Shown here: positions 14,739 through 23,197 of the stretch, one piece after another
Layout: each line of letters starts with the position of its first letter
How positions within the stretch are numbered: position 1 is the stretch's first letter
DNA from: a virus
DNA: 35,990 nt
IMG/VR virus record: IMGVR_UViG_3300035703_000242
Location: 1-35,990 of that record
Reading direction: 5' to 3' (one strand)
Translations under genes and position numbers: made by a program
Notes under the pieces: model-generated
The model's input: the letters and a program-made list of their open reading frames with translations, nothing else
The model's database searches: none
Told to the model about the DNA's origin: nothing

Positions 14739-16285
14739 GCGGTCGTCGGGCTAGCTTGTAGCTCCGCCCCCATGATAGCCACAATGACCGGATCGGTGCC
14801 GGACACTTCGTACACGCGGTCACGCGACTTCATCGTTGCGCCAAGGCGGCGCCAAATAACGCGAGTTTGTGTTGTGCCGATCGGTCCCATGTCGCGCCAA
14901 TACTCGTTGCTCCAAGTGTGGCCGCCATCGTCAGACCAACGCAGCATGACTTGCGGGTCTGTGCCGACATTTGGGCCAACTAAAGCATAAAGCGAGCTTG
15001 GCGTAGGGTTGGGCGCAACAGCCTGATTAGTTTCAATCTCTAGCGCACCTTCTGTGGACAAAATTAAGTCCAACGCAGACGACGACGCATCGCCCGACAA
15101 ACCTACACCTGTTTGGCAGTCAAGCTGCAACTGATGGTGGATTGTGCGGGTTAAGTTATTCTGCCCAGTGGGTAACGCGCGCCAACGGCGCAGCCACTTT
15201 TGCACAACCCCCGCGTCAAGATATACGTCCAGTTTGAACTGATAAATGTTACTGTTTTGGTAGTCACCTACCGTTGGGTAGCCGTTAAACGCGGCATGGC
15301 AGTTAGAGCGATGTCGTTTGTACTCGCCGTTGACCAGCGCCGCTCGTTCATGCCATGCGCCCGTTGCGGCGTCAAACACCCAAGTCGTATCGGCGCTTGG
15401 AAAGATCAACACGTAAAACGCGTGGCCGTCTTGCTGATACGTATACGCCAAAGCGTCCGACATGTCGGAATACTGTTGGATAGCAAACTCGACGGCATGT
15501 GTTGACACGCGTGCGGCTTGGTAGCCGTTGGCGCGGTAAACAATGCCTCGACCGCGAGCGTCAGCCCCCAACCAAAAAACGGTGTTATCAAGTTTGGCGA
15601 CCGAATAAGGAGCAATACAACCGACTTCGTTATACGCGCCTTGGATGCGCTCCAACGGAAAATCGGGGTTGCCAGAGTTGTACCAAACTTCGGTTGAGTT
15701 GGTGCCAAACAACCACGCTTCACGATGGTCAATCATTACGGCAACAAGGCCGTCCGGTGATCCTTCGGCGCTAGCAAAGTCCAGCGGGTCAACAGACAAA
15801 CCATCAAGCAGTTGCGTGACCCAAATGCGCTGACTGTTAGGCTCGTTGAAAACAAAATACCCATCCAGATACCCCACGGTCACAGCGCCGGGGAAGTCTG
15901 GATCGGTAATCTGAGCGAACACGCCCGTATTGAAATTGTAAATGTATCCGTCTGGGTTACAGGCCACAAATAACTGCAACCCGTTGTCAGCCATAGACAC
16001 AGGGCCAGTGCCCGTAATGTTGCCAAGTTTGGTGATCGTAATGTTTGGCGTCATTTTGAACAACTCATTGCCTGATGCAATGTAAATGTCATTCTCACGG
16101 TTCCAAAGCCCACGAATCGGACCTGAGCCTACTGACGCAATAGTCACCATACCTGGGCAGCGTTGCAGATATGCAGGCTCCTTGCCGCCCTCGGGAACAA
16201 CCTCGGGGTACAAGTTGACCATGCGCGCATCCGCCGCGTTAGGGCTGCGCAGGACATATGAGGAGCCGAGGATCGGCGTTTTCAT
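14735..16285 (-). CDS. gp10-like packaged-DNA stabilisation / tail hub protein
   Basis: 516 aa, near the 472 aa of P22 gp10. It opens with the typical ILGSSYVLRSPNAADARMVN and NLYPEVVPEGGKEPAYL segments of the phage stabilisation family, then a beta-propeller-like run of strands (GLWNRENDIYIASGNELFKM, GYLDGYFVFNEPNSQRIWVT, AWLFGTNSTEVWYNSG). The C-terminus has LRWSDDGGHTWSNEYWRDMG and TRVIWRRLGATMKSRDRVYE, also a family mark. It closes the portal-tail channel under gp4. It lies downstream of two gp4-like genes, with a fibre gene between. Confidence 0.9.
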   Translation of the reverse strand: MKTPILGSSYVLRSPNAADARMVNLYPEVVPEGGKEPAYLQRCPGMVTIASVGSGPIRGLWNRENDIYIASGNELFKMTPNITITKLGNITGTGPVSMADNGLQLFVACNPDGYIYNFNTGVFAQITDPDFPGAVTVGYLDGYFVFNEPNSQRIWVTQLLDGLSVDPLDFASAEGSPDGLVAVMIDHREAWLFGTNSTEVWYNSGNPDFPLERIQGAYNEVGCIAPYSVAKLDNTVFWLGADARGRGIVYRANGYQAARVSTHAVEFAIQQYSDMSDALAYTYQQDGHAFYVLIFPSADTTWVFDAATGAWHERAALVNGEYKRHRSNCHAAFNGYPTVGDYQNSNIYQFKLDVYLDAGVVQKWLRRWRALPTGQNNLTRTIHHQLQLDCQTGVGLSGDASSSALDLILSTEGALEIETNQAVAPNPTPSSLYALVGPNVGTDPQVMLRWSDDGGHTWSNEYWRDMGPIGTTQTRVIWRRLGATMKSRDRVYEVSGTDPVIVAIMGAELQASPTTA

Positions 16286-16288
16286 GGC

Positions 16289-16969
16289 TTAGGCGACAGT
16301 CGCGCCGTTGTTCGACACGATCCACCAATCAGTGCCGAGGAATTGCAGCAACACGCTTTCGCCAACAGCGCTAAACGTAATCGTCGTGCCGTTTCCAAAG
16401 TTGGTTGGCGTTAATACGCCCGTGTCGGCTCCGGCGGCCTCTGCGACGTACACAATAGCCTTGAACTGGCCCGCCACACCGTCTGCCAGTGTTAAAGCAT
16501 CGCCCGTGCCGGTTGAAGTAAACGCGGTCGTAAAGGTCGTGACGTTAACTGCGCCAGGGCCAGAAAGCGATTGCACACTGCCAACTACTGCGCCAGAAAA
16601 AGTCTGGGTGCCGGTGAATGTCTGTGCCGCATCCGTTCGAGCGATTGTTGCTGACGTGGACGGAAACGTCATGGTCGTCGCGTCAGTGCCCGCTAACGTA
16701 ATTGAGTTGTTAGCCGTCAGCGTTTTACCGTTAGCGATTGTCAACGTAGCTGAAGTTGCCGGTTCGGTAATCGCAACTTTGTTAACGCTAGTGGCTTTAG
16801 CTACGCCAAGCGTCGGCGTAACAAGCGTAGGGTTTGTCAGCGTGACATTGGTAAACAAATTTGTGTTAGTAATCTTTTTGGTAAGATTGCTTTGAACCAG
16901 CACAAACTCATCCGCGCTCGAAGACGAAGATGTGGCCGGAAGATTAGAGATGGTGATTTTAGTCGCCAT
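16289..16969 (-). CDS. Short tail fibre with repeated N-terminal anchor module
   Basis: 226 aa. The N-terminal ~40 residues (KITISNLPATSSSSSADEFV, then LVQSNLTKKITNTNLF) are similar to those of two other fibre proteins in this window (23198-23965 and 23976-24290), so they form a shared anchor. Then come Thr/Val/Ala repeats (LTNPTLVTPTLGVAKATSVN) and TFPSTSATIARTDAAQTFTG, a standard fibre shaft motif. The C-terminus (VLLQFLGTDWWIVSNNGATV) is a small beta cap. It sits between the gp4-like genes and the gp10-like gene, an unusual place for a fibre. Confidence 0.8.
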   Translation of the reverse strand: MATKITISNLPATSSSSSADEFVLVQSNLTKKITNTNLFTNVTLTNPTLVTPTLGVAKATSVNKVAITEPATSATLTIANGKTLTANNSITLAGTDATTMTFPSTSATIARTDAAQTFTGTQTFSGAVVGSVQSLSGPGAVNVTTFTTAFTSTGTGDALTLADGVAGQFKAIVYVAEAAGADTGVLTPTNFGNGTTITFSAVGESVLLQFLGTDWWIVSNNGATVA

Positions 16970-16971
16970 AA

Positions 16972-17766
16972 TTAGAAGTTCCCGGCGTAAATGTTGTAAC
17001 GATTCCGACGCGCCATCAGGCTATACGGCATAGCCATCACGTCGTCAGGGTTGTTAATGCGCTTCAAGTTGCGCTTACTGTACATAGCTATACGGCGCAC
17101 TTCAGCAGAGGGCTCGGTATTAAATTCCGGTGCCAACTCAAGCGCCAAGTTGTATCGAAACGCTCGCAGATACCCTGGCGGAAACTCCAGCTCAGTTTCT
17201 AACGAAACAGGCTCGGTCAGTGTTTCAACCGAAACGAAATGGAACTCCATTTCTTTTGTGGGCACTGGATATACCGACAGCGTGATATTGGGAAACGTCA
17301 TGTTGACCCACATCACTTGCGGATACGTGCTAGTAACCGTTTTTACAGCAATATTGTTGTATTGCAATTGATTGATAAACCGCAATCCGTACGACACGTT
17401 AGTAGACGGATCACGAAAATATGTTGAATCTTCCAGCAAAATAGGCCGTTTGGCTATGCCGGGATTGCCGTCTTCTAACGCAATCAAATTGTCGTTTTGC
17501 GTTTCAATATTTTCTGGTACTTGCGTACCTAAAAACAAAGTGAAATCGCCGGTAGGCCCGAGTGTTTGAACGCGGGTATTGGCAGGCCAATTAAATACTT
17601 GATCTTGGGTACAAAAAACGGCTAACCGTTCCGTATTCCAGCTATCAATCATTTGATTCATAGCCACTAAATTGTCTTGATAGACCGCTTCCGGCAACAC
17701 ATTGCCGGAGTTAACCAACCCAAGAAGTCTATGCGCGCCGTTTAACAACTCACGTACTGTAGCCAT
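16972..17766 (-). CDS. gp4-like tail accessory factor, copy B
   Basis: 264 aa of the P22 gp4 type (packaged DNA stabilisation/head completion), which binds the portal ring. Family features: an N-terminal helical hairpin (LLNGAHRLLGLVNSGNVLPE), the MIDSWNTERL helix, the PPGYLRAFRYNLALELAPEF region and a C-terminal basic helix. It is a paralogue of the next gene upstream: both share RLLG, the (M/I)IDS(W/F) helix, FCTQ, and PPGY followed by a LALELAPE/LAMELAPE helix. P22 gp4 is 166 aa, so both copies here are enlarged by beta-rich insertions. Confidence 0.85.
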   Translation of the reverse strand: MATVRELLNGAHRLLGLVNSGNVLPEAVYQDNLVAMNQMIDSWNTERLAVFCTQDQVFNWPANTRVQTLGPTGDFTLFLGTQVPENIETQNDNLIALEDGNPGIAKRPILLEDSTYFRDPSTNVSYGLRFINQLQYNNIAVKTVTSTYPQVMWVNMTFPNITLSVYPVPTKEMEFHFVSVETLTEPVSLETELEFPPGYLRAFRYNLALELAPEFNTEPSAEVRRIAMYSKRNLKRINNPDDVMAMPYSLMARRNRYNIYAGNF

Positions 17767-17774
17767 GTGTTACC

Positions 17775-18488
17775 TCAGATCGGCGGCATGTTAAACGTAG
17801 TATTTGTATTCGGCACGTTATCGGTTTTGTTAACCGGCAACGGCTGTATGTTCGTACGAATCAAGCTATCAAGATCGGCGCGCAAGTTAGCAACAATCTC
17901 AGGTTTAACTTGTGAACCATACTCAGGCGCGAGCTCCATCGCTAATGACAACTCCAGCAACCGCTGGTAGCCAGGGGGCAAGTATTGAGTGCTTGTTAAC
18001 GAGCTATAAACGCCGATCATTTTCTCTGCTTTGATAAAAACGTCCATAGCAAGATTTGGCGTAGGGTAAAAAATGAGCTCGCCGTACGGGACGTTTGGTC
18101 GATACAATAGTTTAGCCGGCGTTCCAACAGTTGCTTTAGAAGCAATGTTAGTCCAATACTGTTCCGTAATAAGCGCCAACGGTGTGTCAACGCTGTTAAT
18201 ACGTACAAATGCGCCGACAATACGGATTGGACGCGGCGTTACAAAATCTGCCGCCGGAATCGTAGCCGGATCGTTACCAATGGTGTACGTGCTCTTATTG
18301 CCTACTAGTTGAAACTGCTCGGCCTGAGTGCAGAAATAGTATTGAGGATTCGCCGAAAACGAATCAATAATAGAATTTAAGCTGTACAACGAATCTTGCG
18401 CTTCGTCGGCCGTAGTTGTTTCGCCGGACGCCAACACGCCCAACAGTCGCAGCGACTTGTTGATTATGCTTTGGGCCGTTACAGCCAT
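17775..18488 (-). CDS. gp4-like tail accessory factor, copy A
   Basis: 237 aa and homologous to the next gene downstream. Helices SIINKSLRLLGVLASG, YSLNSIIDSFSANPQYYFCT and PPGYQRLLELSLAMELAPEY mark the family. Between them is a beta-rich domain (ADFVTPRPIRIVGAFVRINS, LIFYPTPNLAMDVFIKAEKM), as in other enlarged gp4 proteins of podoviruses. It forms the ring under the portal that seals the filled head. Two adjacent copies suggest two stacked rings or a division of labour. Position after head genes and before gp10 matches the P22 order. Confidence 0.86.
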   Translation of the reverse strand: MAVTAQSIINKSLRLLGVLASGETTTADEAQDSLYSLNSIIDSFSANPQYYFCTQAEQFQLVGNKSTYTIGNDPATIPAADFVTPRPIRIVGAFVRINSVDTPLALITEQYWTNIASKATVGTPAKLLYRPNVPYGELIFYPTPNLAMDVFIKAEKMIGVYSSLTSTQYLPPGYQRLLELSLAMELAPEYGSQVKPEIVANLRADLDSLIRTNIQPLPVNKTDNVPNTNTTFNMPPI

Positions 18489-18499
18489 TGTCTAGCCCT

Positions 18500-18694
18500 C
18501 TAGGCTTCGGCCGCAACTGCCTTGCGGCGACGCTTCAACTGGTTGGGTTCCGGCGACGCAACAGGTTCTTCCTGCCGCGCCGCCGGTTCCAATGGGTCAT
18601 ACTCCTCCCATCCATACTCGGCGTCCATAGCCGCCTCGACATCGGAAATGGCTATCTTTAACCCGTGAACGGGATGGCGAAGATATATGTTCAT
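18500..18694 (-). CDS. Small 64-aa head-associated protein
   Basis: 64 aa. The N-terminus MNIYLRHPVHGLKIAISDVE is a recurring short phage motif; the second half is acidic (EEYDPLEPAARQEEPVASPE) and ends in a basic patch (LKRRRKAVAAEA). No known function. Conserved small proteins of this type lie after the coat gene in many podoviruses and may be head-tail connectors or decoration. The gene ends 11 bp before copy A of the gp4-like genes and starts 2 bp after the 106-aa gene ends. Confidence 0.75.
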   Translation of the reverse strand: MNIYLRHPVHGLKIAISDVEAAMDAEYGWEEYDPLEPAARQEEPVASPEPNQLKRRRKAVAAEA

Positions 18695-18696
18695 AG

Positions 18697-19017
18697 TTAC
18701 GGCAGGAGCCCGTAAGCCTGAAACCGCGACTCAAGCTGAGCAACGCGAGTCTGGAGGTTTGCAATCACAGCCAACACCGTGTTGCCTTCGTTCTTAGTCA
18801 CGAAGCCAAACGGGGTCGTTTGGGTCAAATCCTGAATCGCAAAGTCTGCCGGAGACGGGGCCGTGGACGTAATCGTCGTAAGCTGCGCCGTAAGAGCCGC
18901 ACCTTCGGAAACCGGCGTCGTGCCGAAGAATCCGACCGTACCGCCCGCAGCGCCAATTACGGCACCGTCAAGCTCTGGGTCCGAGAACGCAACACCAACC
19001 GCCTTTGTATTAGGCAT
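18697..19017 (-). CDS. Small virion-associated protein (106 aa)
   Basis: 106 aa. The N-terminus (AVGVAFSDPELDGAVIGAAG) and GTVGFFGTTPVSEGAALTAQ are Gly/Ala/Thr-rich beta-type segments. The C-terminus (VLAVIANLQTRVAQLESRFQ) is a heptad-like helix likely to trimerise. Proteins of this shape, a short beta head with a C-terminal coil, are found behind the coat gene in podoviruses and may decorate capsids. AGGAG lies 7 bases before the ATG, just after the hairpin at 19039-19066. Confidence 0.75.
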   Translation of the reverse strand: MPNTKAVGVAFSDPELDGAVIGAAGGTVGFFGTTPVSEGAALTAQLTTITSTAPSPADFAIQDLTQTTPFGFVTKNEGNTVLAVIANLQTRVAQLESRFQAYGLLP

Positions 19018-19038
19018 AGAAATACTCCTATGAGCAGT

Positions 19039-19066
19039 GCCCCCTACGGTATCACCCGTAGGGGGC
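19039..19066 (+). terminator. Strong hairpin with T-run on the strand opposite to the operon
   Basis: Perfect 11-bp stem GCCCCCTACGG / CCGTAGGGGGC (19039-19049 and 19056-19066) with a TATCAC loop, followed on the plus strand by TTTT. As an intrinsic terminator it works for rightward (antisense) transcription, while all nearby genes run left. In the sense transcript the T-run becomes an A-run before the stem, so termination there should be weak; it may instead protect or process the coat mRNA. It lies in the 57-bp gap between the 135-aa and 106-aa genes. Confidence 0.65.
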
Positions 19067-19074
19067 TTTTGCTA

Positions 19075-19482
19075 TTAGCCGAGGCGATAGACCGTCCAGG
19101 CCGCGTCGCCAGTCTTGCGAGCGCGGAAGTGCGCCGACGTACCGTCAGCCACCACCGCCGAACCCACGACCGTCCAACCCGTGCCCGAGAACGTCACGTC
19201 GTTTCCTGCGTCGTCACCGAGATTGACGCAGTAGAAGTCGAACGTGCTGCCCACGCGGGCGCTCGCCACAGCGGCGTCCACAAGGGACGCAGCCGCGAAC
19301 GAGTAGGTGCCCGCAGACGTGCTGCCCGCGTCCACCGAGAAGACGCCGTTCACAAGATCGGCGACCGCGATGGTGCCCGTAGCGCCGGCGTACGCCGTCA
19401 CCGGGCCGAGAACGCCCATGATTGGCTCGGCAGAATTGCCGGCGCCAACCTGATAGCCACTAGTACCGTTAGGAAGTGCCAT
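19075..19482 (-). CDS. Capsid decoration-like protein (135 aa)
   Basis: 135 aa, beta-rich and Gly/Ala/Ser/Val-rich (YSFAAASLVDAAVASARVGS), with a C-terminal GDAAWTVYRLG strand. It starts 30 bp after the coat gene ends and is followed by a strong hairpin. The composition (few Lys, compact strands such as TFDFYCVNLGDDAGNDVTFS) fits a head decoration or head-fibre protein; this family is common after P22-like coat genes in environmental podoviruses. Function is assigned by position. Confidence 0.75.
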   Translation of the reverse strand: MALPNGTSGYQVGAGNSAEPIMGVLGPVTAYAGATGTIAVADLVNGVFSVDAGSTSAGTYSFAAASLVDAAVASARVGSTFDFYCVNLGDDAGNDVTFSGTGWTVVGSAVVADGTSAHFRARKTGDAAWTVYRLG

Positions 19483-19512
19483 TTTTAGTTACTCCGTGAA
19501 TAAGGTTAAGAA

Positions 19513-20724
19513 TTAGCCCCAGATGCGGCAGGCCATCTGCGGACGGATCACCGAGTAGCCATACAGCACGTCGATACGGCAGGGCATACGGTCGTTGTTG
19601 ATGTCGTACTGACGGACAACGCGCATGGAGATGCCGTTGTGGACCTGACGCGACGCCATGTCAACGCCCTGCGGGAGCAGGAGGTCGGCGGTGGCAAACG
19701 TGATCGCGTCCTTGTGGTACACAAGGTTCTGAGCGTACTGGCCGCTAGCGGCACCCACGTAGGTCACGACATCGTTCGCGGCCGGCAGCTTGCTGACCGT
19801 GGCGAGGGCGTGCGTCGGGCCGTAGACCGCCGGCAGGAACTCCACATCCACGAACTCCGTAGAGGCCGAGGTGACGGTGTTCTGCACAACGAACTGCTGC
19901 AACGCGCCAGTGGACTCGCGGGTCTGCGGGTTGACCGCATACACGCCAGCGATCGTGAACACGTCGCCCGGAACGAGGGTGAGGCCGTCGGTCACGTTGT
20001 CGAGCGTCAGCTTGGTCGCACCGTTGGCGAGCGTGGACTTGACGATCGGGGTGTCCGAACGCGAGGCCGAGCCGTTGGTGTGCTGCTTGATCGACTGAGA
20101 CATGTTGATCTCGTCGTAGCCGAGGATGCCTTCGCCCATCATGCCGTTCTTAAACTGACGGCTGATGGAGTCCACCGGGTTGAACAAGCCCTTCATGCCT
20201 TCGACGAGGCCAGCGTTGGCAGCCGGGTTAACGGTTGCGTAGCGCGGGGCCATGCCGGCGGCGGCTTCGTTCAGCTTCTGCTGGGCCTGCAAGAGAACCA
20301 GCGAGGTGCCGGGGGTGACGCCAGGCGTACCGACCGACTGGTAGATTTTCTTGAAGCTGTTGGCCACATCAGCGTCGATGCTGGACGCCAACTGGCTGAT
20401 ACGCGGCTTAAGCACGCGCTCGGCGAAGTCGTCCAACTGGAGGGCCATTTCGGCGCTGGTGAAGTTGACGCCAATGTGCTTCTGCGAGGCGACGGTGAGA
20501 GTCGTGAACTGCTCATTGTCGTCCTGCACCTGAAGCGCGGCGCCGTCGGTCACAAGGGCGCGATCCGGCAGACGGATGCGGAGGGTCGAACCGATCTTGG
20601 CACCTTCGACAGCGAAGCTGTCGTCGTACTGACGGTTGACGTTGCGGGTGATCACAAGGTTGTTCTCAAGGATTTCGAGAGCCTTCCTCGTGATCATGTC
20701 AATAGTAAGAAGTGTATTAGCCAC
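19513..20724 (-). CDS. Major capsid protein, P22 coat (gp5) family
   Basis: 403 aa (P22 gp5 is 430). Family features: the N-terminal helix MITRKALEILENNLVITRNV, VNRQYDDSFAVEGAKIGSTL, and LRIRLPD; ALQLDDFAERVLKPRISQLA; and a C-terminal GYSVIRPQMACRIWG. The central GDVFTIAGVYAVNPQTREST is the inserted beta domain seen in P22-type coats. It assembles the icosahedral head around the scaffold. Start is GTG 20722-20724 with GGAG 7 bases before it; no ATG is available close by. It follows the scaffold gene by 20 bp, as in P22. Confidence 0.95.
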   Translation of the reverse strand: MANTLLTIDMITRKALEILENNLVITRNVNRQYDDSFAVEGAKIGSTLRIRLPDRALVTDGAALQVQDDNEQFTTLTVASQKHIGVNFTSAEMALQLDDFAERVLKPRISQLASSIDADVANSFKKIYQSVGTPGVTPGTSLVLLQAQQKLNEAAAGMAPRYATVNPAANAGLVEGMKGLFNPVDSISRQFKNGMMGEGILGYDEINMSQSIKQHTNGSASRSDTPIVKSTLANGATKLTLDNVTDGLTLVPGDVFTIAGVYAVNPQTRESTGALQQFVVQNTVTSASTEFVDVEFLPAVYGPTHALATVSKLPAANDVVTYVGAASGQYAQNLVYHKDAITFATADLLLPQGVDMASRQVHNGISMRVVRQYDINNDRMPCRIDVLYGYSVIRPQMACRIWG

Positions 20725-20744
20725 AATATGTCTCCAAAAAGAAG

Positions 20745-21521
20745 TTAGCGGTTACGTCGCGCTTCCCACTGCTTAATCTGTCGCAAACGCTCGGCTTCAA
20801 TCCACTCTGACGTGCTCATGTCTTTGACAGAGCGTGGGTCAGTCGTGTCTCGGGCCGGTGCGCCGACGGTTTTAGCCGTCACAGGCTTAATCGGCGGGGG
20901 CGCATTGGTTGTCCTTTTAACCGGCGGATTGTCGGCCAATCTGACCTCAATCTTGCCGATCTCCTTGGCTTGCAGGTATGGAGACAAGCGGGAAATACGT
21001 TCAGCCTCGCGGGGGTTGGAACCTAAGTAGTACGCTACGTCGGGTCCAAGCTCCGAAGCCTGAATCGTCTCGGCCATCACGTTCGTAATTGGCAGCGCCT
21101 TGTTGTACACGATTTGCTCAAAGTCGTCGTACTTCTCAAAAGCCGCTTCCTCACGTTCCTTATAGGCCGTCAATAGCTCGCGCTGTTGCCGCTCTACCTC
21201 ACGCTGGGCCAGCAACTCCTCGGCTTTGCGGGCCGCAAGGGCTTCCGCATAGGCGTCGGGGTCCACGTCCCGGTCAGGCAGCGTGGCGGGCGTCTGAACT
21301 TTTGGCTCAGGCGCTTTCAACGCTTGCTCTCGTTCCCACTTGCGACGTTCCCGTGCAAGTCGTTTACCTACCAGTGCGTCGAGCTCCTCTTGGGAGAACG
21401 TCTTGGCAGGCTTTTCCTCCGGCTGTACTGCCTCTTGGGCAACAACTTCGGGCTCCGGTGCAGCCGTAGCAACCGGTTCCGGCGCGGGTACTTGTTCCGC
21501 TACTACTTCAGTTTCAGACAT
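20745..21521 (-). CDS. Scaffolding protein
   Basis: 258 aa, highly charged and helical, Glu/Ala/Pro-rich at the N-terminus (EVVAEQVPAPEPVATAAPEP), then a long Arg/Glu helix (VGKRLARERRKWEREQALKA ... EVERQQRELLTAYKEREEAA) and a basic C-terminus (EAERLRQIKQWEARRNR), which in scaffolds binds coat subunits. I chose ATG 21519-21521 (MSETEVV) because AGGA is 6-7 bases upstream; a 9-residue longer frame exists. Placed directly before the coat gene as in P22. It would guide head assembly and leave or be recycled. Confidence 0.9.
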   Translation of the reverse strand: MSETEVVAEQVPAPEPVATAAPEPEVVAQEAVQPEEKPAKTFSQEELDALVGKRLARERRKWEREQALKAPEPKVQTPATLPDRDVDPDAYAEALAARKAEELLAQREVERQQRELLTAYKEREEAAFEKYDDFEQIVYNKALPITNVMAETIQASELGPDVAYYLGSNPREAERISRLSPYLQAKEIGKIEVRLADNPPVKRTTNAPPPIKPVTAKTVGAPARDTTDPRSVKDMSTSEWIEAERLRQIKQWEARRNR

Positions 21522-21590
21522 TTTGATTCCTAATGAATCCCTGGTCAACCGGGCCAGTACGGGTAAAACACAATTTATTACGTAAAAAAA

Positions 21591-21833
21591 TTAACCGTTA
21601 TTTGCTTGTGATGCTTGATACGCAGCAATGACTGACGATGTGTGTACAGCCGCACAAATCGCTTTAACTTTTCCGTCTTCTGCTAAATAGTCATCGCCGG
21701 GAGCGACAACGTGACGGTGGAAAATACCACTGATTTGTACGCCGTCTTCCATAATTGCAGTCTTAGTGCGTACCTGTACAACGCCGTTTTCCAGCACTTC
21801 AACTCGATCAACTACGGTTACTTTTTCTAGCAT
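21591..21833 (-). CDS. Conserved 80-aa phage protein of unknown function
   Basis: 80 aa, beta-rich. The core KVTVVDRVEVLENGVVQVRT and IFHRHVVAPGDDYLAEDGKV is a recurring small protein in phage structural regions and carries a His pair (HRH). It may be a virion or assembly factor. AGGAG lies 8 bases before the ATG, with a perfect 8-bp hairpin further upstream. The gene stands between the tailspike and the scaffold. Function not known. Confidence 0.75.
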   Translation of the reverse strand: MLEKVTVVDRVEVLENGVVQVRTKTAIMEDGVQISGIFHRHVVAPGDDYLAEDGKVKAICAAVHTSSVIAAYQASQANNG

Positions 21834-21849
21834 GGTTATCTCCTGTTAC

Positions 21850-21871
21850 AGCCAAAGAATCCACTTTGGCT
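21850..21871 (-). promoter_or_regulatory. Hairpin between tailspike and 80-aa gene
   Basis: Perfect 8-bp stem AGCCAAAG / CTTTGGCT with a 6-base loop, about 15 bases after the tailspike stop (21887-21889) and just before the AGGAG ribosome site of the 80-aa gene. No T-run follows in the sense direction, though a T-rich run lies before it. A processing or mRNA-stability element, or a weak terminator, at the end of the adhesin cassette are the options. Confidence 0.5.
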
Positions 21872-21886
21872 TAGAGTAAAAAATAT

Positions 21887-23188
21887 TTAGGTAATGCTAC
21901 CATTAAAAACAACGGCTTTAAGCTCTCGCGTGCCAAAATTAACGGGTGAGCCTGAATTGTTTTGCAACCAATATCTAACGGTATTAGATGCAAAGACTTG
22001 AGCCGTCAAGGTATACGCTCCAATTCCATTCCAATCCATCCCTACAAAAACGGGATCGCCAATGTCAGCATTAGGAACGGTTATGGTATCTGTAAATATG
22101 CTGCCTGAATTGACAGTGCCAATTACCTCTGATTTTTTACCGCCTTGAATTCTTGAAATTAAAGCGGCTCCAGAGCTAACGCGTCCAAAATGAAATCCTG
22201 CCGAATCAACGCTAAATTGAATTTCGCCCCCTGAGTCGTATAAATACAATTTTTCAACAAGCTGATTGCCTTGCCGACCAATAATCGTACATCTACCAAA
22301 CGGGCCATTAAATTGACTTGGAGAAAAAGTCGATAAGTTACCGCCAATAAATCTTGATCTTGGTGGGTACACAGCGTTCCACAGCCATAAAAATGTTCCA
22401 TCCCATGAGGGATAAATCATGGTCATTTCAGGTGCTGCAAGATCTTCCGAATAAATACCCGTCACCAAACCGCTGTTATCTGTTTCAAAATAAGGCATGA
22501 TCCATGTGCTGATTGCATCGCCGCCATCAACAGGATAGTACATACCGACAGCGCCGGTAATTGGCGCGGGATAAAACCATACTTTATTAAACACGCTGTC
22601 ATGGCACTCGCGGCCATTCGTGTTATCCATGTAGCACGTTGTTTTTGTGCCGTACAGCTTTAAGTTTTCAATGTACGCGTGTGTGCCATTTCCATTGAAA
22701 TATGCAATTTGCGTGTTTACGCTGGTAAGAATACCAATTACATAAATATTAAACATCGCAAAATGATTGCAAGTTTCTTTGCGGACACCGATAGCGGTAG
22801 TGCTGGCGTCTTGAATGTCAACTACAAAATCGCGCAGCGTTACGCTAGTTAATTCTGATGATTGGCCGATTTGAACAACTGCTTTAGCGCTTGTGAACGC
22901 GCCTGTTGCGGCCACCAAAACCGACCCTTCAGTAATTTTAGGTGGTGAGCCATACGGATTTACGTTGGCCCCAACACCTGCAAGCGTGGTGTATGACGGA
23001 ACATAAAGCGTATCGTTAACTAGATACTTTCCTTCTGGAAGAAATACATATCTTTTTCCAGAGTTTAACGCGGCTTGGATTGCCGCAGTAGTCGCTGCGG
23101 CATTTGTTCCGTCATTATACGCGCCGTAATCAAGGACGTTGGCCGTAGCGCCATCAATCATTGAAAAGGAAACTTTTGTTAAAGACAT
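21887..23188 (-). CDS. Tailspike with pectate-lyase-like beta-helix
   Basis: 433 aa. Residues ~16-70 (VLDYGAYNDGTNAAATTAAI, then QAALNSGKRYVFLPEGKYLV) are the start of a pectate-lyase-3/tailspike right-handed beta-helix, and the strands continue to about residue 310. The C-terminal ~90 residues (TVPNADIGDPVFVGMDWNGI ... LQNNSGSPVNFGTRELKAVV) form a beta-sandwich used for trimerisation in tailspikes. Likely recognises or degrades a host surface polysaccharide. It lacks a P22-type head-binding domain, so it must attach through another protein, probably the adjacent fibre proteins. Local bases are visibly more A/T-rich than in the head genes. Confidence 0.88.
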   Translation of the reverse strand: MSLTKVSFSMIDGATANVLDYGAYNDGTNAAATTAAIQAALNSGKRYVFLPEGKYLVNDTLYVPSYTTLAGVGANVNPYGSPPKITEGSVLVAATGAFTSAKAVVQIGQSSELTSVTLRDFVVDIQDASTTAIGVRKETCNHFAMFNIYVIGILTSVNTQIAYFNGNGTHAYIENLKLYGTKTTCYMDNTNGRECHDSVFNKVWFYPAPITGAVGMYYPVDGGDAISTWIMPYFETDNSGLVTGIYSEDLAAPEMTMIYPSWDGTFLWLWNAVYPPRSRFIGGNLSTFSPSQFNGPFGRCTIIGRQGNQLVEKLYLYDSGGEIQFSVDSAGFHFGRVSSGAALISRIQGGKKSEVIGTVNSGSIFTDTITVPNADIGDPVFVGMDWNGIGAYTLTAQVFASNTVRYWLQNNSGSPVNFGTRELKAVVFNGSIT

Positions 23189-23197
23189 AGTAATTCC

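Noticed and set aside
16308-16895. 195-aa plus-strand frame
   Set aside because: Antisense shadow of a Thr/Val-rich fibre gene; low-complexity and without a ribosome site.
19639-20748. Long 369-aa plus-strand frame
   Set aside because: Lies antisense to the coat gene in a codon-matched frame and has Arg/Val/His-rich, domain-free content; a shadow of the coat gene.
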